Positions 45,801 to 53,814 of a stretch of DNA of 64,000 nt are shown one piece after another. This DNA comes from Sphingobium sp. EP60837 (GTDB lineage: Bacteria; Pseudomonadota; Alphaproteobacteria; Sphingomonadales; Sphingomonadaceae): contig NZ_CP015986.1 in the NCBI RefSeq assembly GCF_001658005.1, positions 1,799,501 through 1,863,500 of the forward strand, given 5' to 3'. Each line of letters opens with the position of its first letter. The first letter of the stretch is position 1. The translations under genes were made by a program, and so were the position numbers. Under the pieces are notes generated by a model. The model was not told the origin of the DNA. It was given only the letters and a program-made list of their open reading frames with translations, and did no database searches.

Positions 45801-46043
45801 ACCCGGACCTGGAATCCCGCGAAGGAAGATCAGGCAACCGACCGGGCCTACCGCATCGGACAGACGAAGGACGTGTTCGTCTACTATCCGACCGTGTCTG
45901 CTGGCGACTTCAAGACGTTTGATGTTAAGCTGGACGAGCTTCTTGAGCGGAAGCGCTCCTTGGCGAGCGACATGCTGAACGGCAGCGGCGAGATCGGTCT
46001 ACGCGATTTCGACGTAGACGAGCTAAGGCCGGTCGATCCCTGA
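42819..46043 (+). CDS. zorD: ZorD, SNF2-family helicase/nuclease of type I Zorya
   Basis: A 1074-residue SNF2 ATPase. [15 protein letters not shown] is motif I (about 600), [13 protein letters not shown] the DEAQ box (about 721), [14 protein letters not shown] motif III, and [34 protein letters not shown] motif V-VI. The N-terminal 550 residues are the Zorya-specific part. ATG at 42819 overlaps the zorC stop (ATGA); an earlier TTG would lie inside zorC. ZorD is the last gene and completes the set; all four genes look intact. Confidence 0.93.
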   Translation: [1074 protein letters not shown]

Positions 46044-46257
46044 TCGCATTGGGTCCGCACATTGTCGGACGGCGAACAGCTGGAGGACCGTGTTACGCAG
46101 TAAGGTGGCGGATGTGAGGAGTATAGGAGGCTTGCCACCGAGGCGCTTCACGAATTCCGGCTGTGCGATATGAAAGTGGGGGCATTCACGGGGGCATGCA
46201 CTATAAAGATGAATAAAATAACTTAATGAAATGAGTGTCTTGAAAAGAATGTTTGGT

Positions 46258-46274
46258 TCCCTCCCTCTCCGCCA
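46258..46274 (+). repeat. Putative attachment site (3-prime end of tRNA-Ser)
   Basis: TCCCTCCCTCTCCGCCA matches the 3-prime end, through CCA, that I recall for bacterial tRNA-Ser genes. No tRNA body precedes it. It falls exactly between the last defence gene and the first housekeeping-type gene, as expected for the direct repeat left by an element integrated in tRNA-Ser. The flanking 46044-46257 and 46275-46293 hold no other feature I can see. Confidence 0.6.
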
Positions 46275-46293
46275 TTCCATCTGTTGAAGATCG

Positions 46294-46980
46294 GTGGTTG
46301 ACTCGTTGATCCGTCCTGCCCTGCTTCGCTGTCTTGCCTTGCTGCTGGCCATGTGCCCCGCGCTGGCATGGGCGTTTCCAGCGAACCGGCCTACGCCTGG
46401 CTATACGCGGGTAGCTATAGAGACATCGGTCGGGACGATCGTGGTTGCCGTGGACAACAAGCGGGCGCCTCGGACTGCGGCTAATTTCCTGGCCTATGTG
46501 GATGACGACCGGTTTGATGGCGTGACCTTTTACAGGGCGGCGCGGCGGAAGAGTGATGCGAAGCTGGGGCTGATCCAGGGCGGGATCGATACCGACGCGC
46601 GGCGGTCGCTGCCGCCGATCCCGCATGAGCCGACCAGCAAGACGGGCCTTCGCCATCTGGACGCCACCTTGTCGATGGCGCGGCCGAACCGGCCGGATTC
46701 GGCGATGGGCAATTTCTTCATCACGGCGGGTGCGACGCCCAACATGGACGCGCGCGGAGATTATATTGGCTATGCGGCTTTCGGCCATGTGGTCGCGGGG
46801 ATGGATGTGGTGCGGCGCATCCTGGCGATGCCGACCTGCTGCGGGTCCGGGCCGATGCGCGGGCAGATGATCATAAAGCCGGTGGCGATCCTGCGGGCGC
46901 GACGCCTGGACGGCGTGGCGCGGCCGACGCGCGGGGTGAAGCCATGGCTGATCGGGTTGCGGCGTAGGCCACTCTCCTGA
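46294..46980 (+). CDS. Periplasmic cyclophilin-type peptidyl-prolyl isomerase
   Basis: A 228-residue PpiA-like protein with signal peptide (LIRPALLRCLALLLAMCPALAWA). The cyclophilin core shows VAIETSVGTIVVAVDNKRAPRTAANFLAYVDDDRFDGVTFYRA and GNFFITAGATPNMDARGDYIGYAAFGHVVAGMDVV. The first catalytic Arg is in FYRA, and the FxMxxQ motif is altered to LGLIQGG-like spacing, as in many alphaproteobacterial forms. The start is GTG at 46294 or TTG at 46306. It lies directly after the putative att site, so it is probably the first native gene to the right of the island. Confidence 0.88.
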   Translation: MVDSLIRPALLRCLALLLAMCPALAWAFPANRPTPGYTRVAIETSVGTIVVAVDNKRAPRTAANFLAYVDDDRFDGVTFYRAARRKSDAKLGLIQGGIDTDARRSLPPIPHEPTSKTGLRHLDATLSMARPNRPDSAMGNFFITAGATPNMDARGDYIGYAAFGHVVAGMDVVRRILAMPTCCGSGPMRGQMIIKPVAILRARRLDGVARPTRGVKPWLIGLRRRPLS

Positions 46981-47042
46981 CGCTTTTCCCTCTGGCCGCG
47001 ACGGGCTTTGCCGTTCAGGATGCGGGCAAAAGGAGGCGGCGC

Positions 47043-47786
47043 ATGGCGGCTGGACAGATCAGGGTAGGGATCGGCGGATGGACATTCGAGCCGTGGCGCG
47101 GGACCTTCTATCCCGAAGGGCTGCGGCAAAAGGATGAACTGGCCTATGTGGGCCAACATCTGACCGCGACCGAGATCAACGCCACTTATTATGGCACGCA
47201 GAAGGCCGCGAGCTTCGCCAATTGGGCAAAGGCGGTCCCGGATGGGTTCCAGTTCGCGGTCAAGGCTTCGCGCTACTGCACCAACCGTCGCGTTCTGGCG
47301 GAGGCGGGGGAGTCGATCGCGAAATTTACAGGCCAGGGGATTGCTGAACTGGGTGACAAGCTGGGGCCAATCCTGTGGCAGTTCATGCCGACGAAGAAAT
47401 TCGATGCGGAAGATTTCGGGGCCTTCCTGAAGCTGCTGCCCGCCAGTGTGGACGGCGTGAAGCTGCGCCATGCGCTGGAGGTGCGTCACGAAAGTTTCGA
47501 TGATCCCGCCTTCCTGGCCTTGGCGCGGGATTCAGGCGCGGCGGTCGTGTTCGCGGATCATGACGAATATCCGGCCATCAAGGGCCATGATGTCGGCTTT
47601 TCCTATTCTCGGTTGATGCGCACGCGCGAGGAGGAAGCGACCGGCTATCCAGCGGATCAGATAGCGGCTTGGGCGAAGAAAGCGCGAGAGCAGGCGAAGG
47701 CAGGCGACGTCTATGCCTTTTTCATCAGCGGGGCGAAGGTGCGGGCGCCAGCGGCGGCTCAGGCGATGATGGTTGCATTGAAGTAA
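47043..47786 (+). CDS. DUF72 family protein
   Basis: A 247-residue protein with the DUF72 TIM-barrel-like blocks IRVGIGGWTFEPWRGTFYPEGL, ATEINATYYGTQ, FQFAVKASRYCTNRR, LGPILWQFMPTKKF, HALEVRHESF and VFADHDEYPA. The biochemical role of DUF72 is unsettled. AAGGAGG lies a few bases before the ATG. No partner gene is obvious. Confidence 0.9.
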   Translation: MAAGQIRVGIGGWTFEPWRGTFYPEGLRQKDELAYVGQHLTATEINATYYGTQKAASFANWAKAVPDGFQFAVKASRYCTNRRVLAEAGESIAKFTGQGIAELGDKLGPILWQFMPTKKFDAEDFGAFLKLLPASVDGVKLRHALEVRHESFDDPAFLALARDSGAAVVFADHDEYPAIKGHDVGFSYSRLMRTREEEATGYPADQIAAWAKKAREQAKAGDVYAFFISGAKVRAPAAAQAMMVALK

Positions 47787-47907
47787 CAGGTGCTGTTGCA
47801 TTTGCTGCAACTGCGAACGCACCCTTTGCGATTGTGACAAAGGGGTTACGCGATCATATGCGTCCTTGTCGAACACGACAGATAACAAAATTTGCAGGAC
47901 ACGAAAC

Positions 47908-47991
47908 ATGCGTCACACTTTCCAGGGCGTTGCGTTGATGGTTGCGGTCGGTGCACAGATGCTGACCTTCTACTCGGTGCTGTTCGCTTAA
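47908..47991 (+). CDS. 27-aa hydrophobic small protein
   Basis: MRHTFQGVALMVAVGAQML followed by TFYSVLFA: a short Arg/His start and one hydrophobic helix, so a single-pass membrane mini-protein is plausible. It is followed 46 bases later by a strong terminator and has its own upstream gap, making it a separate short transcript. The ribosome binding site (AGGACACGAAAC) is weak. It could instead be an untranslated small RNA. Confidence 0.45.
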   Translation: MRHTFQGVALMVAVGAQMLTFYSVLFA

Positions 47992-48035
47992 GCGATTACT
48001 CGCGCTTTCTTTCTTTCTCATCTTGGGGAAGTCCA

Positions 48036-48072
48036 AAAAGGCCGCCCAGCGCATTGCCAGGGCGGCTTTTTT
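48036..48072 (+). terminator. Rho-independent terminator of the small transcript
   Basis: GCCGCCC (48041-48047) pairs with GGGCGGC (48060-48066), preceded by A5 and followed by six T. A strong hairpin with T-tract and a 12-base loop. Confidence 0.85.
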
Positions 48073-48093
48073 ATTGCTATTGAAGATGGCGAA

Positions 48094-48480
48094 ATGAGCC
48101 CGGATCTGCTCTTCGTCTATGGATCGCTTCGGCCCGGCTTCGGCGGTGAGATGGCTGGCTGGCTTGCATCGGTGGCGCAGGTGGCGGGCACAGCTGTGGC
48201 GCGCGGGGCGCTATACAAGATCGATTATTATCCAGGGTTCGTTCCCGGCGAGGATGGCGTGATCGTTGGCGAACTGTTCCGTTTGCCCGATGCCGCCGCG
48301 ATCCTGGCGGTGCTTGATGAGCATGAGGAGTGTGCGCCACACTTTCCCGCTCCGCAGGAATATCGGCGCGAGCGGGTGAGCGTGGAGACGGCGCAGGGCG
48401 CTGTCGATGCCTGGACCTATGTCTATGCGCGCGAGGTCGCGGGGCTGGAGCGAATCGCGAGCGGGGACTTCCTCGGCTGA
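48094..48480 (+). CDS. Gamma-glutamylcyclotransferase-like (AIG2/GGCT) family protein
   Basis: A 128-residue protein with the family's nucleotide-like loop LLFVYGSLRPGFGGEM near the N-terminus and the acidic catalytic region AAILAVLDEHEEC, where Glu would serve as general acid. YRRERVSVETAQGAVDAWTYVY completes the beta-barrel. The substrate is unknown; many members are not true GGCTs. It begins shortly after the terminator, so it has its own promoter. Confidence 0.85.
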   Translation: MSPDLLFVYGSLRPGFGGEMAGWLASVAQVAGTAVARGALYKIDYYPGFVPGEDGVIVGELFRLPDAAAILAVLDEHEECAPHFPAPQEYRRERVSVETAQGAVDAWTYVYAREVAGLERIASGDFLG

Positions 48481-48544
48481 ACGCTTGCGCTTGGGCGGTG
48501 AACCGATAGGCTGCGGCTGCCGGGGCATGCGGAGAGGAAGCGCG

Positions 48545-49459
48545 ATGAGCAAGGAGACGGAAGGGGCGGCCACGCCGGAACGCCTGCCCGAAGATTGCAA
48601 CTGGATCGACAGCATCGGACTGGACCGGCGCAAGCTGCTGATGACGGGGGCTTTTGCAGCTGGCTTTGCAGCGGCCTGCCGTCCGGTTTCGAGCAGTGCA
48701 GGGCAGACGTCGGGCGAGGGGCTGGCACAGGAGACGGTATCGATCCACGCCAGCGACGGTTTTGCTCTGCCGGCCTATGTCGCTCGGCCGGAAAAGGCGA
48801 AGAAGAGCCCGGTCATCGTCGTCGTGCATGAGGTGTTCGGCGTGCATGAATGGATCCGCGACATATGCCGCCGATTCGCGCGGGAGGGCTATTATGCGAT
48901 CGCGCCCGACCTGTTCGCCCGTCATGGCGACGCGACGAAGATCGCCGATATCAAGCAGTTGGTGACAAGCATCGTGTCCAAGGCGCCCGATGCGCAGGTG
49001 CTGGCGGATATCGACACGGCTTATGTCTGGGCGGGGAGCCATGGCGGCGATGCTGCCCGGCGCGGGATCACCGGATTTTGCTGGGGCGGGCGGATCGTGT
49101 GGCTTTATGCCGCGCACAGCGCGCAGCTGGACGCGGGCGTTGCCTTTTACGGGCGGCTGGTGAGCGAGAAGACGGCGCTTCAGCCGTTCAGCGTGGTCGA
49201 TCAGGCGGCGGCGCTCAAGGCCCCGGTGCTGGGGCAGTATGGGGGGTTGGACAAGGGCATCCCGGTGGCTGATGTGGAAGCGATGCGCGCTGCCCTTAAG
49301 AAGGCTGGCAAGTCACCGCCTGATGAGATCACGCTTTATCCCGAAGCGGACCATGGGTTCATGGCGGATTACCGGCCGAGCTATAATGAAGCCGCGGCGA
49401 CGGCGGCCTGGGCGGCGACGGTCGAGTGGTTTGGGCGCTATGTGAAGGGTGGGAAATAG
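48545..49459 (+). CDS. Dienelactone hydrolase family protein, Tat-exported
   Basis: A 304-residue alpha/beta hydrolase. DRRKLLMTGAFAAGFAAACRP is a Tat-type signal with a lipobox-like Cys. The dienelactone hydrolase triad is present: Cys in GFCWGG, Asp in GGLDKGI and His in EADHGFM, with the Glu of VVHEVFGVH. The start ATG at 48545 is chosen over an upstream one that would overlap the previous gene. Substrate unknown. Confidence 0.9.
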   Translation: MSKETEGAATPERLPEDCNWIDSIGLDRRKLLMTGAFAAGFAAACRPVSSSAGQTSGEGLAQETVSIHASDGFALPAYVARPEKAKKSPVIVVVHEVFGVHEWIRDICRRFAREGYYAIAPDLFARHGDATKIADIKQLVTSIVSKAPDAQVLADIDTAYVWAGSHGGDAARRGITGFCWGGRIVWLYAAHSAQLDAGVAFYGRLVSEKTALQPFSVVDQAAALKAPVLGQYGGLDKGIPVADVEAMRAALKKAGKSPPDEITLYPEADHGFMADYRPSYNEAAATAAWAATVEWFGRYVKGGK

Positions 49460-49495
49460 GCGGGTAGGGCATAGCGTCACATCGAAGCCACCCAG

Positions 49496-49568
49496 CCCGT
49501 TCTGGCTGAGCTTGTCGAAGCCCCTTCTTATAAGGAGAAAAGCCTTAGACAGGCTCAGGCGAACGGGG
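49496..49568. repeat. Sphingomonad-type intergenic inverted repeat
   Basis: CCCGTTC...GGCTGAGC...TCGAAG is followed, after TTATAAGG, by CTTAGACAGGCTCAGGCGAACGGGG, an imperfect inverted repeat. The half TTCGACAAGCTCAGCC is familiar from dispersed repeats in sphingomonad genomes. It lies between convergent genes. Confidence 0.6.
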
Positions 49569-49603
49569 TTTTATGATGTCGCCAATGCGCAGCGCGCCAG
49601 GGG

Positions 49604-50140
49604 CTATTTCGCCTTCATCGACTGCACGGCAGCCAGCGTGCTCTTCACATGATCGACATAGTTCATCTCGCTATGGACGAAGACGACCCGGCCGTTGGGC
49701 GCGATGACGTAGGAGGTGCGGTCGGTCATGCCGGGCCGCATCTTGAGCGCCACGTCATAATCCGAGATGATCGCGGGGCCGGCCGAGGCCACGGCGAACT
49801 TGCCCGCACATTCCTTGGTCGAGAAGGCGACGAGATCGTCCACTGGATCGGCCGACATGCCGATAACGGTCGCGCCCGCCTTCTTGAAGTCCGTAATGTG
49901 CGTCGCGAACTCGCGCGCCTCTGCCGAGCAGCCGGGAGTGAATGCCTTAGGGAAGAAATAGAGGACGACGGGGCCGCGCTTCAGCTGGTGCGAAAGGGTC
50001 AGGGTGAAGGTCTTGCCTGCTTGCGCGCCGCGCGTGGTGAAATCGGGCGCCTTTGCGCCGACCGCGAGCGCCGCCATGGCTCCGGTCGATCCCAAGAGAG
50101 CGGCGGCAAGGCCAAGGGCGATCTTTGCGCTCTTCATCAT
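49604..50140 (-). CDS. Exported peroxiredoxin (AhpC/TSA, BCP-like)
   Basis: A 178-residue thiol peroxidase with signal peptide ([23 protein letters not shown]). The peroxidatic site is [17 protein letters not shown] with Cys after PG and the Thr/Pro of the catalytic loop. [14 protein letters not shown] is the later strand. Ala replaces Tyr or Asp in the usual YPKDxTPGC, a tolerated change. The second Met is a possible start. Probably detoxifies peroxides in the periplasm. Confidence 0.88.
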   Translation of the reverse strand: MMKSAKIALGLAAALLGSTGAMAALAVGAKAPDFTTRGAQAGKTFTLTLSHQLKRGPVVLYFFPKAFTPGCSAEAREFATHITDFKKAGATVIGMSADPVDDLVAFSTKECAGKFAVASAGPAIISDYDVALKMRPGMTDRTSYVIAPNGRVVFVHSEMNYVDHVKSTLAAVQSMKAK

Positions 50141-50244
50141 CGGTCGTCTCCATCGTCATCCGCTGTGCACAGGTGATGGCCCCAAGTGCGGCCGCTGGCA
50201 AGTCCGGTGGCGGAACCCTTGACCTTCTGGCCGGTTCATTTCGG

Positions 50245-50769
50245 ATGCGCCTGCATATCGCCCTGCCATTGTTGCTGCTTGCCGCCTGTGGAGAGAAGGG
50301 CGCGGATAATCCGCGTATGTCCACCGACATAGTCGATGAGCAGGCCAGCTATGATGTGAGCAATGAAACGCCTGCGCAGGACGAGACGCTGACGCCAGAA
50401 AATGCTGTAAAGGCGCCCACCCCGGCTGATGCCTCTGCGCCCGCCGAAGCCAAGACGTCTGCCGCTGCTCCGCCTGCCGGGGCTATTCCGGCGGCGCTGC
50501 AGGGGAATTGGACGGGGTTGAACGACCGATGCGGCGACCGGTCGGCAGAGTTGGAACTGAAAGTGACGCCGGGCAGCCTCATCTTCCATGAAAGCGTGGG
50601 GACGGTGAAGGGAGTGGTGACGGGCACTGGCGGCAAGCTAAGGGTCGATGCGGCCTTCACTGGGGAGGGGGACAGCTGGACGAAGAAGCTGGAACTGCGC
50701 CCTTCCGCCAATGGGCGGGAACTGACGATCATCAATGACGGAGCCGCCGTCACGCGCAAGCGCTGCTGA
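50245..50769 (+). CDS. Putative lipoprotein
   Basis: A 174-residue protein with a short lipoprotein signal, MRLHIALPLLLLAACGEKG, lipobox LLAAC. A Pro/Ala-rich linker (about 45-90) leads to a compact C-terminal domain starting IPAALQGNWTGLNDRCGDRSAELELKV, with a Cys at DRCGD and another at the very end (TRKRC), possibly disulfide bonded. The family is not one I can name. ATG at 50245 fits the signal. Confidence 0.78.
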   Translation: MRLHIALPLLLLAACGEKGADNPRMSTDIVDEQASYDVSNETPAQDETLTPENAVKAPTPADASAPAEAKTSAAAPPAGAIPAALQGNWTGLNDRCGDRSAELELKVTPGSLIFHESVGTVKGVVTGTGGKLRVDAAFTGEGDSWTKKLELRPSANGRELTIINDGAAVTRKRC

Positions 50770-50809
50770 TCCTGTTTGTAGGCCGATCGCGTCACTGCCG
50801 CGCTTTGCT

Positions 50810-50852
50810 TTTTCCGCAAAAGCGGTTCCCACTTTTGCACGCGATGCTCTAG
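50810..50852. repeat. Alphaproteobacterial intergenic repeat before recF
   Basis: TTTTTCCGCAAAAGCGGTTC is followed by CCACTTTTGCACGCGATGCTC. The element GCGGTTCCCACTTTTGC...ATGCTCTAG is a widespread dispersed repeat in alphaproteobacteria. CCGCAAAAGCGG-like pairing makes a small hairpin. It ends just before the recF start. Confidence 0.6.
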
Positions 50853-50861
50853 AGCGGGCCG

Positions 50862-51932
50862 ATGATCGGCCGCCTGACCTTGAGCGATTTCCGCAACCAT
50901 GCGGATGCGCTGATCCTTCCCGATCATGCTTTCATCGTGCTGACCGGCGAAAATGGCGCGGGGAAGACCAATATATTGGAAGCGGTGTCGATGCTGGCGC
51001 CGGGCCGGGGGCTGCGGGGCGCGGCGCTTCGCGACATGGCGCGGCAGGGTGGTCCGGGCAGCTTCGGCATCGCGGCGGAGGTAGATGGGGTGGTGTTGGG
51101 CACCGGCACAAGCCCGCAAGCGCCGGATCGGCGTCAGGTGCGGATCGGGGGCGTGGCGGCCTCGGCCAATGCACTGGCGGACCATATGGCGATCGTGTGG
51201 CTAACCCCGGCGATGGACCGGCTTTTCATGGACAGTCCGGGCGGACGACGGCGTTTTCTCGACCGGCTGACGCTGGCGCTGCATCCGGCGCATGCAGTGC
51301 ATGCCGCCCGTTATGAGGCGGCGATGCGCGCGCGCAACCGGCTGTTGAATGACCTTCCCAGCGCTGACCCGGCCTGGCTAACGGCGCTCGAGACGCAGAT
51401 GGAGGAACATGGCGCTGCGCTGTCGATCGCGCGGACTGATCTGGTTGCGCGGCTGGGGACGGAGCTGGCTGATCAGCCGGACGAACCCTTCGCCCGGCCA
51501 TTGCTGGCGATCGAAGGGGAGGACGGCGGGGATGGGCCGATGGCCATGCGGCTGGCGCGGGAGCGGCGGCGGGATGCTGCGGCAGGTCGCACATTGTCCG
51601 GACCGCACCGGCAGGACCTGGCCGTTACTCATGCCGCCAAGGGGCAAGCGGCGGCGCTCTGTTCGACCGGGGAGCAGAAGGCGTTGTTGCTCTCCATCCT
51701 GCTTGCCCATGCTGCGCTGGTCGCGGCGCATAGGGGCCAACCGCCCGTGCTGCTGCTCGACGAAGTGGCGGCGCATCTCGACCCATCGCGACGGGCCGCA
51801 TTGTTCGACCGGCTGCGGGCTACCGGCGGTCAAGTCTGGATGACCGGGACGGAGGCGAGCCTTTTCAATGACTTAGGTAGCGCGACGCGGCTAACGGTAA
51901 CGGCGGGTCAGCTTTTTCGTTCCGCAGGTTAA
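50862..51932 (+). CDS. recF: DNA replication and repair protein RecF
   Basis: RecF is a RecA-loading SMC-like ATPase of single-strand gap repair. The 356-residue product has the RecF opening [12 protein letters not shown], Walker [20 protein letters not shown], the signature [11 protein letters not shown] and [17 protein letters not shown], and Walker [19 protein letters not shown]. Length fits. It is not next to dnaA, dnaN or gyrB here, as is usual in sphingomonads. Confidence 0.95.
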   Translation: MIGRLTLSDFRNHADALILPDHAFIVLTGENGAGKTNILEAVSMLAPGRGLRGAALRDMARQGGPGSFGIAAEVDGVVLGTGTSPQAPDRRQVRIGGVAASANALADHMAIVWLTPAMDRLFMDSPGGRRRFLDRLTLALHPAHAVHAARYEAAMRARNRLLNDLPSADPAWLTALETQMEEHGAALSIARTDLVARLGTELADQPDEPFARPLLAIEGEDGGDGPMAMRLARERRRDAAAGRTLSGPHRQDLAVTHAAKGQAAALCSTGEQKALLLSILLAHAALVAAHRGQPPVLLLDEVAAHLDPSRRAALFDRLRATGGQVWMTGTEASLFNDLGSATRLTVTAGQLFRSAG

Positions 51933-52040
51933 CGCACCTGAACAACCATTCATCGCTCGGCGCTTCTCAACTCGTCCTGGCTCTGCCCTAAGAACGCCAC
52001 AGGGTTGATAAACAAGAAGAAGTCGGGGGTCGTTTCACAC

Positions 52041-52574
52041 ATGATCGGTGCTTTTCGCGCATTTATCGCGACTGCCATGCTTGCGCTTGGCGCTCTGATC
52101 GTGACCCCTGCGGCTGCTGGCGTTCTGCAGTGCGCGCCTTATGCCCGTCAGGTTTCCGGCGTCGAACTTTATGGCAACGCCAACACATGGTGGGGTCAAG
52201 CCGAGGGCCGCTATGAGCGTGGCCATCAGCCTCGGGAGGGCGCTGTGCTGGCTTTCGCTGCGAGCCGCTCCATGCCGGTTGGCCATGTCGCGATGGTCAG
52301 CAAGGTGGTCAGCGATCGTGAAGTTCTGCTGACTCATGCCAATTGGTCCTATCGTGGCGGCATCGAGCGCAACGTGCGCGCCATCGACGTGTCGCCGAAC
52401 AATGACTGGACCGATGTTCGCGTATGGTATGGCCCCATCGGCGGCCTGGGCCTGCGCTCCAATCCCGCGAAGGGCTTCATCTATCCGGCGCAGGCGAACG
52501 AAGCTGCGCCCATCCAGATCGCCATGGCCGATCGCATGATCGGCGGCGCTGCCACGGCGCACGGTGCTTTCTGA
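52041..52574 (+). CDS. Exported CHAP-domain protein (first of a tandem pair)
   Basis: A 177-residue secreted protein with a signal peptide (MIGAFRAFIATAMLALGALIVTPAAAG). The CHAP cysteine-peptidase/amidase triad is visible: Cys in LQCAPYARQVSG, His in PVGHVAMVSKVV and Asn in LLTHANWSYRG. Likely acts on peptidoglycan. The ATG at 52041 starts the signal; an upstream TTG is less likely. Its neighbour is a clear paralogue. Confidence 0.85.
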   Translation: MIGAFRAFIATAMLALGALIVTPAAAGVLQCAPYARQVSGVELYGNANTWWGQAEGRYERGHQPREGAVLAFAASRSMPVGHVAMVSKVVSDREVLLTHANWSYRGGIERNVRAIDVSPNNDWTDVRVWYGPIGGLGLRSNPAKGFIYPAQANEAAPIQIAMADRMIGGAATAHGAF

Positions 52575-52654
52575 CCCTTTAACCACTTTCTAAGGGCCGC
52601 TGCCTAATCTGATCGGCGGTGGGGCGATTCTCAGAAATTTTGAGGTCGCATTTA

Positions 52655-53383
52655 ATGTTTCGATTTATTCGCGGAGCCGCATGGCTGCTGGCTGGCATGA
52701 TCGCCACGCCGGTGTTCGGTGCGACCGCTTTGCAGTGCGTGCCCTATGCGCGGATCGTGTCCGGCGTGAATATCCGGGGCGATGCGCTGACATGGTGGGA
52801 TCAGGCAGAGGACCGCTATGCGCGCGGACATGTGCCGCGCAGGGGCGCGGTGCTGGCCTTTCGTCCCTATGGGCCGATGACGCTGGGCCATGTCGCCGTC
52901 GTCAGTAAGGTGCTGGATGATCGCCGCGTGCTGATCCGCCACGCCAATTGGTCAGTGCCTGGCGCGATCGAGGAAGATGTGCTGGCGATCGACGTGTCCG
53001 ACGCTGGCGATTGGAGCGAAGTGCGCGTGTGGCACAGCCCGACCGGGCAAATGGGCGCACGGACCAATCCGACCTTTGGGTTCATCTATTCCGACAAGGC
53101 TCGGCTGCACCCGTTCGAGGCTGATCCGGCCCTGGGCGCCAGCGTTCGCTTTGCGAAGGTTGATCAGGACATGTCGGGTCAGGAGAAGGTTGCGCCCAAG
53201 GCTGATGCGCCGGTCGAGGCGCCATCGCGCCTAGCCGGTCTGGGCCGATCGCTGCGCAAGGCGGTGCATGAGCCGCGATTGGATACCGACATGCGCACGA
53301 TGCAATTTGCTGACGCGACGCCTTCGGGCCGGTCGCTGCGGGACATTATCGCGGATGTGAAGCGGGACGCCCGGCTGCGGTAA
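52655..53383 (+). CDS. Exported CHAP-domain protein (second of a tandem pair)
   Basis: A 242-residue paralogue of the preceding gene. Signal peptide MFRFIRGAAWLLAGMIATPVFGA; triad Cys in LQCVPYARIVSG, His in TLGHVAVVSKVL and Asn in LIRHANWSVPG. The shared segments (GDALTWWDQAEDRYARGH, PRRGAVLAF) show tandem duplication. Unlike the first copy it has a 75-residue charged C-terminal tail, which may anchor or regulate it. Confidence 0.85.
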   Translation: MFRFIRGAAWLLAGMIATPVFGATALQCVPYARIVSGVNIRGDALTWWDQAEDRYARGHVPRRGAVLAFRPYGPMTLGHVAVVSKVLDDRRVLIRHANWSVPGAIEEDVLAIDVSDAGDWSEVRVWHSPTGQMGARTNPTFGFIYSDKARLHPFEADPALGASVRFAKVDQDMSGQEKVAPKADAPVEAPSRLAGLGRSLRKAVHEPRLDTDMRTMQFADATPSGRSLRDIIADVKRDARLR

Positions 53384-53425
53384 AGCAGGTCCAGAGCATT
53401 GGCGGTTGGGACCAGAAACCCACAT

Positions 53426-53493
53426 CCGTTCGCTTCGAGCAAAGTCGAGAAGCTATACGCTTAGTTTGCCTCGACTTCGCTCGACACGAACGG
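53426..53493. repeat. Sphingomonad-type intergenic inverted repeat
   Basis: CCGTTCGCTTCGAGCAAAGTCGAG and, after 17 bases, CTCGACTTCGCTCGACACGAACGG form imperfect inverted arms. This is another version of the dispersed TTCGCTCGAC element. It lies between convergent genes and may act as a bidirectional terminator. Confidence 0.6.
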
Positions 53494-53509
53494 AAGAAAT
53501 TGGGATGGC

Positions 53510-53782
53510 TTATTCGGCGTCCGCAGCCTTTTCCTCGCCCTCGGCCGCGCGCTCGAACCAGGCTTCGACGGGGCCGGACAGCTTGATCGTCAGCGGCTGG
53601 CCGTTGCGATCGCGGGTCTTGCCGGCGGCGACGCGGACCCAGCCTTCGGAGATGCAATATTCTTCCACATCGGTGCGGACCCGGTCCTTGAACCGGATGC
53701 CTACGCCGCGCTGCAGCAGGTCCATGTCGAAATAGGGGCTGCGCGGGTTGGTGGAGAGGCGGTCGGGAGGCGTGTCGCTCAT
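53510..53782 (-). CDS. DUF3297 family protein
   Basis: A 90-residue protein beginning MSDTPPDRLSTNPRSPYFDM, with QRGVGIRFKDRVRTDVEEYCISEGWVRVAAGKTRDRNGQPLTIKL, which is the DUF3297 signature. Function unknown; no metal site or catalytic motif is obvious. Single gene with GGAAC ahead of the start. Confidence 0.9.
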   Translation of the reverse strand: MSDTPPDRLSTNPRSPYFDMDLLQRGVGIRFKDRVRTDVEEYCISEGWVRVAAGKTRDRNGQPLTIKLSGPVEAWFERAAEGEEKAADAE

Positions 53783-53814
53783 GGCTGTTCCAAAGGTCCT
53801 TCGTTTCGCGCGGC

